Source: Candidatus Zixiibacteriota bacterium
Lineage (GTDB): Bacteria; Zixibacteria; MSB-5A5; JAABVY01; JAHJOQ01
DNA: 40,623 nt
Direction: 5' to 3'
NCBI GenBank assembly: GCA_018820315.1
Contig: JAHJOQ010000090.1
Coordinates: 1 to 40,623, forward strand
Of this stretch, positions 1 to 7,797 are shown piece by piece; position 1 is the stretch's first letter, and each line of letters begins with the position of its first letter. The position numbers and the translations under genes are program-made. Below the pieces are notes generated by a model. That model worked only from the letters and a program-made list of their open reading frames with translations, made no database searches and had not been told where the DNA came from.

Positions 1-88
1 CGCTACGCTCACTCCGACTTACCTGCTCTTGAACCATTCCTTTATCAACCTTTTTCCATTCTTCCCCCAGATCAGAAGGGGGGTACCT
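1..88 (-). repeat. Probable truncated copy of a GGTACCCCC-type intergenic repeat
   Basis: Read on the minus strand from 88 downwards, the sequence begins AGGTACCCCCCTTCT and continues through a GGGGGAA block and a GAAAAAGG tract. The left end of the inverted-repeat element near 30047 has the same order: AGGTACCCCCTTCT, GGGGAA, then a GAAAAAG tract. I infer a second, diverged copy that the window edge may cut. Nothing protein-coding is seen in positions 1-237. Confidence 0.4.
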
Positions 89-180
89 TTTACGTTCCGA
101 GTCCCACACGACCATCAAAATCGGTGTTGACTAATGAGAGGATTTATTGCTTCTTGCGAATCAACAAAGCTTCGGGACTG

Positions 181-205
181 CTCGGAAAATCAGATCCTTT
201 CCGAG
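181..205 (+). promoter_or_regulatory. Hairpin in the leader of the first gene
   Basis: CTCGGAAA (181-188) and TTTCCGAG (198-205) form a perfect 8-bp stem around a 9-nt loop, 33 bases before the start codon of the kinase-like gene. No U-run follows, so an operator or leader structure is more likely than a terminator. The role is not known. Confidence 0.35.
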
Positions 206-237
206 TACATTTAGAACGGAGACCTGAGTGAGGCAAA

Positions 238-1740
238 ATGCAGATCATCAGTATATCGCGGGGTAGCCAGTCCGGGGGAACAGAATTCGCCACAGATCTT
301 GCTAACAAGCTTGGATACGAATGCATAAGTAGGGAAGATCTTCTGGAGGAGGCGACTCGGCAAAAGATCCCGGTGGGCAAGCTCGAGACTTCCATCGTCA
401 AACCACACATATTCTCAGAACGTCTGGCAATCGAGTTAGAGCACTACAAGGCTCTGGCCACGTCCATTTTGTGCGAAAAAGCCCTCGATCACGATATCAT
501 ATATCACGGCCGCACCGGCCATCTGCTTCTACCGGGCGTAGACAATGTCCTTAGAATAAGAGTGGTCACAAGTGACGAACAACGGATAGCGTCGGTCATG
601 AGCCGACTAAATCTTTCGCGAAATAGGGCTAAGCAGTATATCGAGGCGGTCGAAGAGGACAGGAGAAAGTGGGTCAGGAAGTGTTACAATGTGGAATGGG
701 ACGTGTTCACGCTGTACGATGTTGTATTGAATCTGAGTCAGGTGCACCCAGCCAATGCCGCAGCTGCAATCTGTTCCATGGCACAACTGCCGGAATTTCA
801 GTCTACCCCGGCATCAAGAAGCGCTCTCCGGGATTTGCTGCTAGCAGCTAGGGCACGGTTGGCACTGCTCCGGGATGACAAGACGAGACCGATGAACCTG
901 AAGTTAATGGCGAATAAGGGCGTCCTGCATGTAACTTACAGCTTTCAGCACGTTGATGATACGGATGCAATCACAGGTGCACTGCACTCATTGACCGGCG
1001 CCACAGAGATCGTCTGCACAGAAGCACAGAGTAATATTCTCTGGATTCAGGAGAGTTTCGATCCTGATGACAGCGCGTACGGAGACGTGCTATCGCTCGC
1101 CAATTCATGGGACGCCGCAGTAGAAGTCATCAAGATGACACCGGGAGAAGATTTTGCTCGATATCCAGTCAGGAAGGAGATCGCCAAAGAGGCCCTTGGA
1201 TACTGGCTCGAGACGGGCATTATCGATGAAGTCGAAGAGTTGAACGATGGGGATCCGACCGACATCTCCAGAGTCTACGAAAAACTGATAACAGACGGCA
1301 GAGCAGGAGGGAAACGGATCATTGAGGGATCGCGAAAGACTCTGCTCAATGCCATTGATCGCTCCAGAGACTACCGGCTGATCGTGTTAGATAACATGTT
1401 TCTCTCAAAGACAACGGATACACGGAAGCATATGACCCAGGAATGGGTTAATGCGCTGTCCGAATCACTGAAAACTCCTGTGGTATCAATGAAGGAAATT
1501 CAGCAATTCTATCGCTTTGGAGCTAAACAGGTTTTCAGAATGGCTTTTTTTGCAATACTAAGTGCGTTGATTCTCGCTGCGATATTTCATTTTGACGATC
1601 AGATTATGGCGCTGTTGATGCGCGAAGGAACATCTTCAAGAATTCTGGCGACAACATGCATCGTTATCTTCATTCCGATCTTTGCATATGTATATAGCTC
1701 CGCCGTCGGATTGTTCCTGCGGATGATACAACTTGATTAG
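238..1740 (+). CDS. Membrane-anchored cytidylate-kinase-like protein with BON-like domain
   Basis: A 500-residue protein. Residues 1-190 match the cytidylate-kinase-like family (Cytidylate_kin2): the N-terminus has ISRGSQSGGTEFA where a P-loop would be, and YHGRTGHLLLPGV follows near residue 90. The classical Walker A Lys is absent, as is usual in this family. Residues about 195-275 resemble a BON domain. Residues about 285-430 match nothing I recognise. Two hydrophobic segments (about 435-455 and 465-490) should anchor the C-terminus in the inner membrane. The start is ATG with a weak GTGAGG site 4 bases before it. The gene is followed 18 bases later by a TauE/SafE permease, then a response regulator and a sensor kinase, all on this strand. 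The paralogue at 4846-5679 lacks the middle and membrane parts. A nucleotide-sensing or signalling role coupled to the permease is inference. Confidence 0.75.
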   Translation: MQIISISRGSQSGGTEFATDLANKLGYECISREDLLEEATRQKIPVGKLETSIVKPHIFSERLAIELEHYKALATSILCEKALDHDIIYHGRTGHLLLPGVDNVLRIRVVTSDEQRIASVMSRLNLSRNRAKQYIEAVEEDRRKWVRKCYNVEWDVFTLYDVVLNLSQVHPANAAAAICSMAQLPEFQSTPASRSALRDLLLAARARLALLRDDKTRPMNLKLMANKGVLHVTYSFQHVDDTDAITGALHSLTGATEIVCTEAQSNILWIQESFDPDDSAYGDVLSLANSWDAAVEVIKMTPGEDFARYPVRKEIAKEALGYWLETGIIDEVEELNDGDPTDISRVYEKLITDGRAGGKRIIEGSRKTLLNAIDRSRDYRLIVLDNMFLSKTTDTRKHMTQEWVNALSESLKTPVVSMKEIQQFYRFGAKQVFRMAFFAILSALILAAIFHFDDQIMALLMREGTSSRILATTCIVIFIPIFAYVYSSAVGLFLRMIQLD

Positions 1741-1758
1741 CTACGTGGTGGAGGAACG

Positions 1759-2829
1759 ATGGAAGATCTGTTAATACATATTACGACCGGGTCAGCAATC
1801 CAGATTATTATTCTTGGATTCATCGGAGGTGTGCTGAGTGGTTTTATCGGAAGTGGCGGAGCCTTCTTCATGACACCAGGGATGATGAATCTGGGCGTTC
1901 AGGGCATCATGGCGGTCGGATCGAATATCACTCATAAATTCGGCAAGGCTCTTGTGGGGTCACGGAAGCATGGCGAGCTGGGACACGTCGACAAGAAGCT
2001 CGGTATCTTCATGTTGATTACCGCAGTGATTGGGATCAGACTGGCAGTATGGGTATCGAGCGCGCTTTTTGGCATCAGCGACACCCACGGCGAGAAAGGT
2101 GCTGCTGCAAACTTGTACATAAGCACCGTATTCGTGGTAATTCTGTCCGGCGTGGCAATCTCGATGGTCCTGGATGTCTTGAGGTCAAGGAAGGAGAGCG
2201 ACACTGGTCCCTCCAAGAAGATAAGCGGCTTTCTTTCGAAGCTGCGACTCTTCCCTATGATCTATTTTCCAGTTGCTGATGTCAGAGTCTCTTTGTGGGC
2301 ACTGCTTTTGGTTGGATTGTTCACCGGATATCTTGCCGGAACGATTGGAGTCGGCGGATTTGTCGGTGTGCCGGCCATGATATATGTCTTCGGCGTTCCA
2401 GCTGCTGTCGCGGCGGGCACGGAGCTGTTCCTGGCAATGTTCATGGGTGCATTCGGTGCAATAAACTACGCCTTTCTCGGATTTGTCGATATACGTCTTG
2501 TGGTGCTGCTGTACATCGGATCTTTACTCGGAATCTTCGTCGGGGCGTACGGAACCAAGGTGGTCAATGAAGTAGTCATCAGGCTCGTGACCGGTATCAT
2601 CATTCTCCTGTGTGTTATCAGTCGTGTCATCGCTATTCCCATTTATCTGGCACAGTTGAATATGATTGGTTTTGTGGAACCATCGCAGTTCCCACTCCTC
2701 AACGATATCAGCAAGTATTTCCTTTACATCAGCGGGATCGGCGGCGTCACTGTGATCCTGATACAAGTAATACGGGCGTACATACGCAAGAGACGGGTTT
2801 ACGCTACGATCGTTACAAGAACCGAATAA
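1759..2829 (+). CDS. TauE/SafE (TSUP) family permease
   Basis: A 356-residue polytopic membrane protein of the sulfite exporter TauE/SafE family, which moves sulfite, sulfonates or other small organic acids across the inner membrane. About eight hydrophobic segments are visible. The two family repeats both have a Gly-rich helix: GGVLSGFIGSGGAFFMTPG near residue 25 and GYLAGTIGVGGFVGVPAMI near residue 195. The loop after the first, with SNITHKFGKALVGSRKHGEL, is typical of the larger TSUP members. A GGAGGA site (1750-1755) sits 3 bases before the ATG. The gene lies between the kinase-like protein and the two-component genes, with short gaps, so it is probably co-transcribed with them and may be their signalling partner. 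The substrate cannot be read from the sequence. Confidence 0.88.
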   Translation: MEDLLIHITTGSAIQIIILGFIGGVLSGFIGSGGAFFMTPGMMNLGVQGIMAVGSNITHKFGKALVGSRKHGELGHVDKKLGIFMLITAVIGIRLAVWVSSALFGISDTHGEKGAAANLYISTVFVVILSGVAISMVLDVLRSRKESDTGPSKKISGFLSKLRLFPMIYFPVADVRVSLWALLLVGLFTGYLAGTIGVGGFVGVPAMIYVFGVPAAVAAGTELFLAMFMGAFGAINYAFLGFVDIRLVVLLYIGSLLGIFVGAYGTKVVNEVVIRLVTGIIILLCVISRVIAIPIYLAQLNMIGFVEPSQFPLLNDISKYFLYISGIGGVTVILIQVIRAYIRKRRVYATIVTRTE

Positions 2830-2853
2830 TGTCATTGCAGGGAGGTATGGCTT

Positions 2854-3231
2854 ATGAGCAGCCGTGGCCTTGATATTTGCATCATTGATGATGAGATTGT
2901 GGTTTGCAAGAGGCTCCAGCAGTATCTGAGTAAGATAGGTTACTCGGTGGAGACGTTTGTTGACAGTCAGACCGCCATTGGCCGTATAAACGAGAAGCGA
3001 TTCGACATTGTCGTAACTGACATCCGCATGGACAACATTGATGGGATGCAGGTCTTGAACCACATCATGGAAAAAGGAGAAAGCACAAAGGTCATTCTCA
3101 TAACTGGCTACGCAACGATCGAAATCGCCAGGGAAGCTCAGGCCAAGGGAGCCTTCGACTTCATTTCAAAACCGTTCAGACCCCAGGACCTGAAAGAGGT
3201 TATCGACCGGGCCGCACAACTAGCAGGATGA
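2854..3231 (+). CDS. Single-domain response regulator (receiver only)
   Basis: A 125-residue CheY-type receiver domain with no output domain. The acidic pocket (D12, D13), phosphoacceptor D56 in VVTDIRM, switch T84 and conserved K106 in FISKPF are all present, so it should be phosphorylatable. A strong GGAGGT site (2841-2846) precedes the ATG. The stop is separated by one base from the start of the histidine kinase gene, so the two are almost certainly a cognate pair. With no DNA-binding domain, the output is likely protein-protein, perhaps onto the permease or the kinase-like proteins; that is inference. Confidence 0.93.
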   Translation: MSSRGLDICIIDDEIVVCKRLQQYLSKIGYSVETFVDSQTAIGRINEKRFDIVVTDIRMDNIDGMQVLNHIMEKGESTKVILITGYATIEIAREAQAKGAFDFISKPFRPQDLKEVIDRAAQLAG

Positions 3232-3232
3232 G

Positions 3233-4849
3233 ATGAACAAGAACAGATCTGGAAAGAACTCCCTTTCCGAGATACTGCAGAACAATCTGACGTCTGCTTC
3301 TTCCGAGGCCAGCTCTGACTCAGAGGAGACCAGGATAAAGCAGTCGCTTCTTGAACGCCCTCGTTTTACTGTCAAAGCAAGACTCACACTCATTTTTGTT
3401 ATCTTCTTTATCATCAGCGCCGCAGTTTCCGTGGCTGCGATGCTTATGCTATCGATGATCAATGATCGCGTGCAATTCGTGTCGCTGGCTGACAAGTTCG
3501 CCAACGAGATTCAATCTGCAAGACGCAGCGAGAAGAACTACTTTCTTTATGATTCCGACCTGGAGGAGGTGAGGCAACACGTCGACAGCGCCAACCACAT
3601 ATTGCGGCTTGCCGCGCTGGAATTGGGACACGTTGTCGGACGTCAGGAGATAGACAGCTTGCAGGAATACTTGACAAATTATGAGGTTCTCGTTGATACA
3701 ATTCTCTCTCATGGGAACGATCCAGCATTCAAGGAATCGGAGAGCTTCAAGAGTGTATCGCAGTCTCTGAGAAGTTTCGGTTCCCAGATGCTTCAATTGT
3801 CCCTGGACGTCTCCCGCCAGGAACGACTTCTCATCTCCGGGACGATCGCCAATGCGAAGCGAGTTCACATTGCTCTGCTTGCTGTACTCCTGGGTTTCTC
3901 GGTTTTCATGGCGTCGTATATATCACGGCACATAATCTCGCGTCTAAGCAGGCTCATGACAGCTACACAGCGGTTTGCCAGCGGTGATTTTCTGCCGATT
4001 ACACCGAAGCGCAAGTATCAAGACGAATTCTCGTATGTAGCAATCGCGCTGAACCATATGATGTACGAGTTGAATCGGAGGCAGAACATACTCGTCGAAT
4101 CACACAAGCTCCGCGCGATCGGTAACCTTACAGCCGGGATAGCTCACGAGTTGAACAACCCTTTGAACAATATCATCTTGACATCAGAAATGCTCAAGGA
4201 AGGTATTAAGGACCTCTCTGACGAAGAACTTGCGGATATGATCAATGACCTGGTTACGCAGGGTAGGCGCGCAGAACAGGTCGTAAAGAACTTGCTTGAC
4301 TTCGCTCGCGAGAGTGAAACTAGCTCGGAGCACCTGCACATTGAGACTCTGATAGAAGATACAGTCCGTCTCGCGAAAAACCAGATTAAATTGAGCGGAA
4401 TTGAAATCAGCGAGGAGATTCCGGAGAATCTGCCCCCGATATACGGCGATAGAAAGCTTCTTGTCCAAGTTCTTCTCAACTTACTGCTGAACGCGATCGA
4501 TGCGATGCCGGATGGCGGATCGCTCAAGGTCAGGGTGGCTCCGGAAGCCAAGACAGGATTTGTTTCTATTCATGTTTCCGACACTGGATGCGGTATTCCT
4601 GGTCACATTCTCGGATCAATCTTCACTCCGTTCTTCACGACCAAACCGACCGGCAAAGGTACCGGTTTAGGTCTTGCAGTGTCAAAGGGCATAATTGAGA
4701 AGCATGGCGGCAGCATTGAGGCGGATAGTAAATTAAACGAGGGGACCACGGTTACCGTGCACCTGCCGATTGTGCCAATCCCGGCGGACATCACCGATGG
4801 GCATAGTCAATCGAAGGAACACAATTCATCGAAAGGAAACGACAATTAG
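3233..4849 (+). CDS. Membrane sensor histidine kinase (HAMP-HisKA-HATPase)
   Basis: A 538-residue orthodox kinase. A Ser/Glu-rich cytoplasmic N-terminus of about 50 residues is followed by TM1 (about 51-75), an extracytoplasmic helical sensor of about 135 residues resembling a four-helix bundle, TM2 (about 211-232) and HAMP (about 233-285). The HisKA H-box GIAHELNNPLNN has phospho-His H305. The HATPase domain has N-box LLNAIDAMPDGG, G1 DTGCGIP, F-box FTPFFTTKP and G2 GKGTGLGLAVSKG. The NNPLNN sequence is NtrB-like. The start lies one base after the response regulator stop. The C-terminal end overlaps by 4 bases the end of the convergent kinase-like gene. It probably senses a periplasmic signal and phosphorylates the adjacent receiver. 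Confidence 0.95.
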   Translation: MNKNRSGKNSLSEILQNNLTSASSEASSDSEETRIKQSLLERPRFTVKARLTLIFVIFFIISAAVSVAAMLMLSMINDRVQFVSLADKFANEIQSARRSEKNYFLYDSDLEEVRQHVDSANHILRLAALELGHVVGRQEIDSLQEYLTNYEVLVDTILSHGNDPAFKESESFKSVSQSLRSFGSQMLQLSLDVSRQERLLISGTIANAKRVHIALLAVLLGFSVFMASYISRHIISRLSRLMTATQRFASGDFLPITPKRKYQDEFSYVAIALNHMMYELNRRQNILVESHKLRAIGNLTAGIAHELNNPLNNIILTSEMLKEGIKDLSDEELADMINDLVTQGRRAEQVVKNLLDFARESETSSEHLHIETLIEDTVRLAKNQIKLSGIEISEEIPENLPPIYGDRKLLVQVLLNLLLNAIDAMPDGGSLKVRVAPEAKTGFVSIHVSDTGCGIPGHILGSIFTPFFTTKPTGKGTGLGLAVSKGIIEKHGGSIEADSKLNEGTTVTVHLPIVPIPADITDGHSQSKEHNSSKGNDN

Positions 4850-5679
4850 TCGTGACCGAAGGTGCCTTTGCTCAGCCGATCGGTTGTGAGGCTGATATTG
4901 ACTTGGCATGCAGTAACACCTTTTACCTGAGAGGCAATCGCTACAAACGCATCCCGCACTTTGCTGTCTTTGACCGTGCCGCGCAAGGTAACAACGCCAT
5001 TATTCGCTGCAACTGTTATCGGGATGTTCCACATCTTGTCATCTGAAGCTAATGCCGCCTTGACTTCACAAACCAGCGAAAGGTCTTCAAGCCCGCGAGC
5101 GGCTTCAGCGCTTGTTCTGAATTCCGGACGACCCACAGTCAGTGCAACAATCTCGCATATCGTATCTATCGTCATGTTCTCAGTGCTGAACGAAATATCA
5201 TAGAGAGAGGGATCGCGCCAGTTCTCACCGCAGACATACTTGACCCAGAGCATTCTCTGCTCATCGATCTTGGCGACGTAATAGCTTGCCTCGTCGTAGT
5301 TCTTACCAGATTCCTCCATAACTGCCCTTACTCGTTCTTCCAGAGGTGCATAGAGATGCACTTTCAGAACATGCCTGATTCCTCTCAGAAAGAGCTGACC
5401 AGCGAACCCGTGGTATATGATGTTATCTTGTTTCACGGCATCGATTAGTGAACACTGAAGGAAAATCTGATTTCGCTCGTGTTCACGCGTCAACTTCTGC
5501 CATAATCCGGGAGATTTTTCAAGTTGTCGAAAGAGATCCTCTGCCATGATGTTGTACTTCTTTGCCCCTTCAAGAACCACTTCCCGATTCTTGCAGGTGT
5601 ACTCCAACCTTTCCGACAATTGCTTCGCCAGCTCTGCCCCACGACTTTTTATGCCTCTGGAAATAGTAATGATTGCCAT
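4846..5679 (-). CDS. Cytidylate-kinase-like protein with C-terminal BON domain
   Basis: A 277-residue soluble paralogue of the protein at 238-1740. Residues 1-190 form the cytidylate-kinase-like part, with ISRGIKSRGAELAKQL at the P-loop position, again without the Walker Lys, and YHGFAGQLFLRG near residue 90. Residues about 205-270 are a clear BON domain containing VAANNGVVTLRGTV. BON domains usually bind membranes or phospholipids or act as interaction modules. AGGAG precedes the ATG by 7 bases on the minus strand. The gene is convergent with the histidine kinase and their stop codons overlap. Having two such paralogues flank a permease and a two-component pair suggests one functional unit; the biochemical activity is unknown. 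Confidence 0.78.
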   Translation of the reverse strand: MAIITISRGIKSRGAELAKQLSERLEYTCKNREVVLEGAKKYNIMAEDLFRQLEKSPGLWQKLTREHERNQIFLQCSLIDAVKQDNIIYHGFAGQLFLRGIRHVLKVHLYAPLEERVRAVMEESGKNYDEASYYVAKIDEQRMLWVKYVCGENWRDPSLYDISFSTENMTIDTICEIVALTVGRPEFRTSAEAARGLEDLSLVCEVKAALASDDKMWNIPITVAANNGVVTLRGTVKDSKVRDAFVAIASQVKGVTACQVNISLTTDRLSKGTFGHD

Positions 5680-5948
5680 CCTGATCTCCTCTGTAGACTT
5701 GCAGGTCTAAGTTCCTTCAAGTCTGGCCTGTCAGCAAGTAGTCTCGCGCTTAAACAACATATTGATAATAGCAAAATCGACTCGCTGCGTCAAGGGATTG
5801 TGAATCAGGGTAGTGCGACTATTTGTAGTGCGAACTCTGAGTGGCGATGTGAGGTGACGACTACCGGAACTTGCATCTGATTCTGTCGGAAGCGTTCTTC
5901 AGACAGGTTGAGCCATCTTTTCAAGAAGCTCAGGCTCAGGTCGACATC

Positions 5949-6227
5949 TTAGACCCATCGAACGGTCTCGACCCTAGTGATCCACAAACGTGGAATGGCT
6001 ACCCGTCCCACGCTGCCGCTCTCTTGAAGATCAGATTGGCGCCGATATGCTTCTTTAGACAGGAGCAAGATCATTTCGAACCATACTCTGGCTCGGTGCA
6101 GGATTCTGTCCAGGATAACGGTTGCAGTCGACACTGTTGATATATCAGACCTCGTGAGACGAAGATATTTGCCTACAGACATGCAGTATGCAGTACAGGA
6201 TGGCATGGAGTGGAGTTCCCTGAGCAC
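5949..6227 (-). pseudogene. Degenerate HD-GYP-like phosphodiesterase fragment
   Basis: A minus-strand reading of about 90 codons contains YCMSVGKYLRLTRSDI, then VSTATVILDRILHRAR, and later VAIPRLWIT. This follows the order of HD-GYP domains: Y.V.IG..L.L, then A..HDIGK.., then an IP..I..HHE-like segment. The metal-binding HD pair and the GYP motif are lost or altered and there is no credible start or ribosome site. I read it as a relic of a cyclic-di-GMP phosphodiesterase-like gene. The match is by eye and weak. Confidence 0.35.
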
Positions 6228-6309
6228 TCGAACAGTCAGGTGTTTTCCGCTCTTCTTTCTAACAATTTTCTAACAGCCAAGTCCTCTAAACTCAACTCAA
6301 CTCGCTTGT

Positions 6310-6337
6310 ACTTGCACCAACTTGCACGAACTTAACA
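6310..6337 (+). repeat. Tandem 10-bp direct repeats (ACTTGCACNA)
   Basis: ACTTGCACCA (6310-6319), ACTTGCACGA (6320-6329) and a partial ACTTAACA (6330-6337) stand head to tail with a period of 10 bases, one helical turn. They lie about 70 bases before a copy of the tRNA-Ser 3' end, which is where arm-type integrase sites would be expected. That link is inference. Confidence 0.5.
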
Positions 6338-6401
6338 TATGAAAGGGCATCAAATTACGCGTAGTTTCATGTGTAATAAAAAGTTACGCGAAATCCCTAG
6401 C

Positions 6402-6426
6402 GTCGAATCCCTGCCTCTCCGCTTGA
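6402..6426 (+). repeat. Partial copy of tRNA-Ser 3' end (att-like relic)
   Basis: The bases GTCGAATCCCTGCCTCTCCG followed by CTTGA match the T-arm and acceptor end of the tRNA-Ser gene at 7379-7467 plus its first downstream bases, with one T missing. Such copies are left where an element integrates into, or is lost from, a tRNA 3' end. The similarity to the 6690 copy continues about 35 bases beyond the tRNA-derived part, suggesting a shared ancestry outside the tRNA. Confidence 0.6.
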
Positions 6427-6516
6427 TTTGTCGTGGCTCCTGTAAGATTATCCTAGACATAGACTTATGATCTCGCACATTGGGACTATGAAGTTCGTGT
6501 GCCCAGTTGTGAGTAA

Positions 6517-6627
6517 TCAACAATCCGGAAATTCGTCACCGTTCGGATCGCAGGGAGCGTTGCCGCCAAGAAATACATGTCCTACCAAGCAGATGATATC
6601 ATCAATATCTATATCTCAGTCACAGGC
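6517..6627 (-). pseudogene. Decayed dockerin-domain fragment
   Basis: On the minus strand this reads C-D-stop-DIDIDDIICLVGHVFLGGNAPC followed by a short tail ending in DC and a stop codon (6517-6519). This is clearly the same module as the intact dockerin tails at 16909-21172 and 34289-37503 (DIDDVVYLI.YIF.GGPAPC). An in-frame TGA at 6616-6618 and the absence of an upstream reading frame show that it is dead. It marks a deleted secreted-protein gene and is independent evidence of decay here. Confidence 0.65.
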
Positions 6628-6689
6628 CTACGCTCATCATCGTGTCGGTGCGCGGCACAGTGGTAAGCGGGAGCGTGATGGTTGTGTCA

Positions 6690-6704
6690 GCCTCTCCGCT
6701 TGAT
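6690..6704 (+). repeat. Second partial copy of tRNA-Ser acceptor end
   Basis: GCCTCTCCGCTTGAT repeats the acceptor end of tRNA-Ser and its flank. The following bases (to about 6742) align loosely with those after the 6402 copy, including AAGATNATCCT. Two such scars 288 bases apart suggest repeated integration or duplication. Confidence 0.5.
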
Positions 6705-7094
6705 TCATCAAGCTACCATTAAGATCATCCTGACACAAAGACAATCTCCTCCCGGTCATGCCAAACCTGCAGAATCACCGCCTAACCCAATGCTCCACCT
6801 ATCGACTTTGCGCTGGCAGGAGGCAGTCAGCTGAAGTGCTGATGGCGGAGCTATCTCTACGAGCATAGTTCTGAAAAAAGTCTGAGTGGTGTGGAGTTGG
6901 AGTAAGACTTCAGAAGCAATACAGCCAAGCGGAGTAGATGGATAAATCAGGACGGTGGGGGTTCAGAGTTATCAGTCTGCATGACCCTTGAGGAACTGGA
7001 TATCAGTTCGAGTACATTCCACGAGTTGCGTTGGGAGTATCACGAATCTCTGAGCAATCTGACACCGACTGATGCCTGTGTGGGAAAATCAAAA

Positions 7095-7168
<74 letters not shown>

Positions 7169-7378
7169 ATTGCAATCGATCAATTTACCGCAGGAGAGAG
7201 TTATGTCAAGTTTTTTTTCTGAATGCCGTTGCTCTCGAGTGAGTGGTCTTGTGCATTTGGACATTGCCGTCATTACGATATATCATCACCTGATCGGAGC
7301 AGCAGATTGTGGTTGAATGTCTTTGCTCTATGCATATATTGATAAAACTTTTCCTAAGAAGCGGAGAAGTTGCTCATC

Positions 7379-7467
7379 GGAGAGGTGTCCGAGTTGGTCG
7401 AAGGAGCGCGCCTGGAAAGTGCGTAGGCCCCAAAAGGGTCTCCAGGGTTCGAATCCCTGCCTCTCCG
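7379..7467 (+). tRNA. tRNA-Ser (anticodon GGA)
   Basis: An 89-base class II tRNA. Acceptor GGAGAGG pairs with CCTCTCC (7460-7466), with discriminator G. The anticodon stem CGCGC/GTGCG encloses loop CTGGAAA, giving anticodon GGA for UCC and UCU. A long variable arm (TAGGCCCCAAAAGGGTCTCC) is typical of serine tRNAs, and the T-arm is GGGTTCGAATCCC. CCA is not encoded. An integrase remnant begins 106 bases downstream and truncated copies of the tRNA 3' end occur upstream, so this gene was probably an integration target. Confidence 0.96.
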
Positions 7468-7572
7468 CTTGAATTCTTTCTAACAAATTATTACCCCCTA
7501 TCTTACAGAAAGTTATTGACACAAAGTTCTCCGCTAGTTGGAGTTTCTAACAGAATTCTCACAGGAGAACAC

Positions 7573-7797
7573 GTGGCAAGCATTCAATCCAAGCGCTCAA
7601 AGTCCGGGAAAAAGACATTCTACGTCGTAGTTTCCCTCGGCACAAAGCACAAATGGATCAAGGCCGGTTCACTCCAGGACGCCAAGATTCTCAAGAAGAC
7701 TATCGAGGGAATGGCTGAGTCAGAGCGCCTGGACAAGCTCGGGATTTCTCCGAGAGAGAAGCGTATTGACGATGTCTTTCAAGAATATCGGGACAGT
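7573..7797 (+). pseudogene. Tyrosine integrase, N-terminal remnant
   Basis: A GTG start with AGGAG 5 bases upstream opens a frame whose first 75 or so residues look like the arm-binding and early core-binding part of a phage-type tyrosine recombinase: SIQSKRSKSGKKTFYVVVSL, then SLQDAKILKKTIEGM and ISPREKRIDDVFQEYRD. A full integrase has about 350-400 residues, including a catalytic R-H-R-Y domain; all of that is missing. At about 7798 the frame passes directly into an ABC-ATPase C-terminus. Position immediately downstream of tRNA-Ser, in the same direction, is the classical layout of an integrated element. Confidence 0.7.

Larger units (their letters stand above)
5680..7094. other. Intergenic region of decayed gene fragments
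   Basis: No intact gene is visible in this 1.4-kb stretch. It holds a degenerate HD-GYP-like fragment on the minus strand, 10-bp tandem repeats, two partial copies of the tRNA-Ser 3' end and a degenerate dockerin on the minus strand, each listed separately. A near-palindrome AGACTTGCAGGTCT lies just upstream of the minus-strand kinase-like gene (about 5696-5709). Next to tRNA genes and an integrase remnant, this reads as an old integration hotspot. Confidence 0.6.

Noticed and set aside
2524-3063. A 179-residue minus-strand frame across the permease and regulator genes
   Set aside because: It spans two confident plus-strand genes and shows no motif; it is a shadow frame.
4846-4849. Overlap of the kinase-like and histidine kinase genes as a possible annotation error
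   Set aside because: The stops TAG (plus) and TAA (minus) are both clear and both proteins have complete C-terminal domains, so the 4-base convergent overlap is real.
6467-6703. A 78-codon plus-strand frame in the graveyard region
   Set aside because: The meaningful reading is the decayed dockerin on the opposite strand; the plus frame has no ribosome site or known motif.
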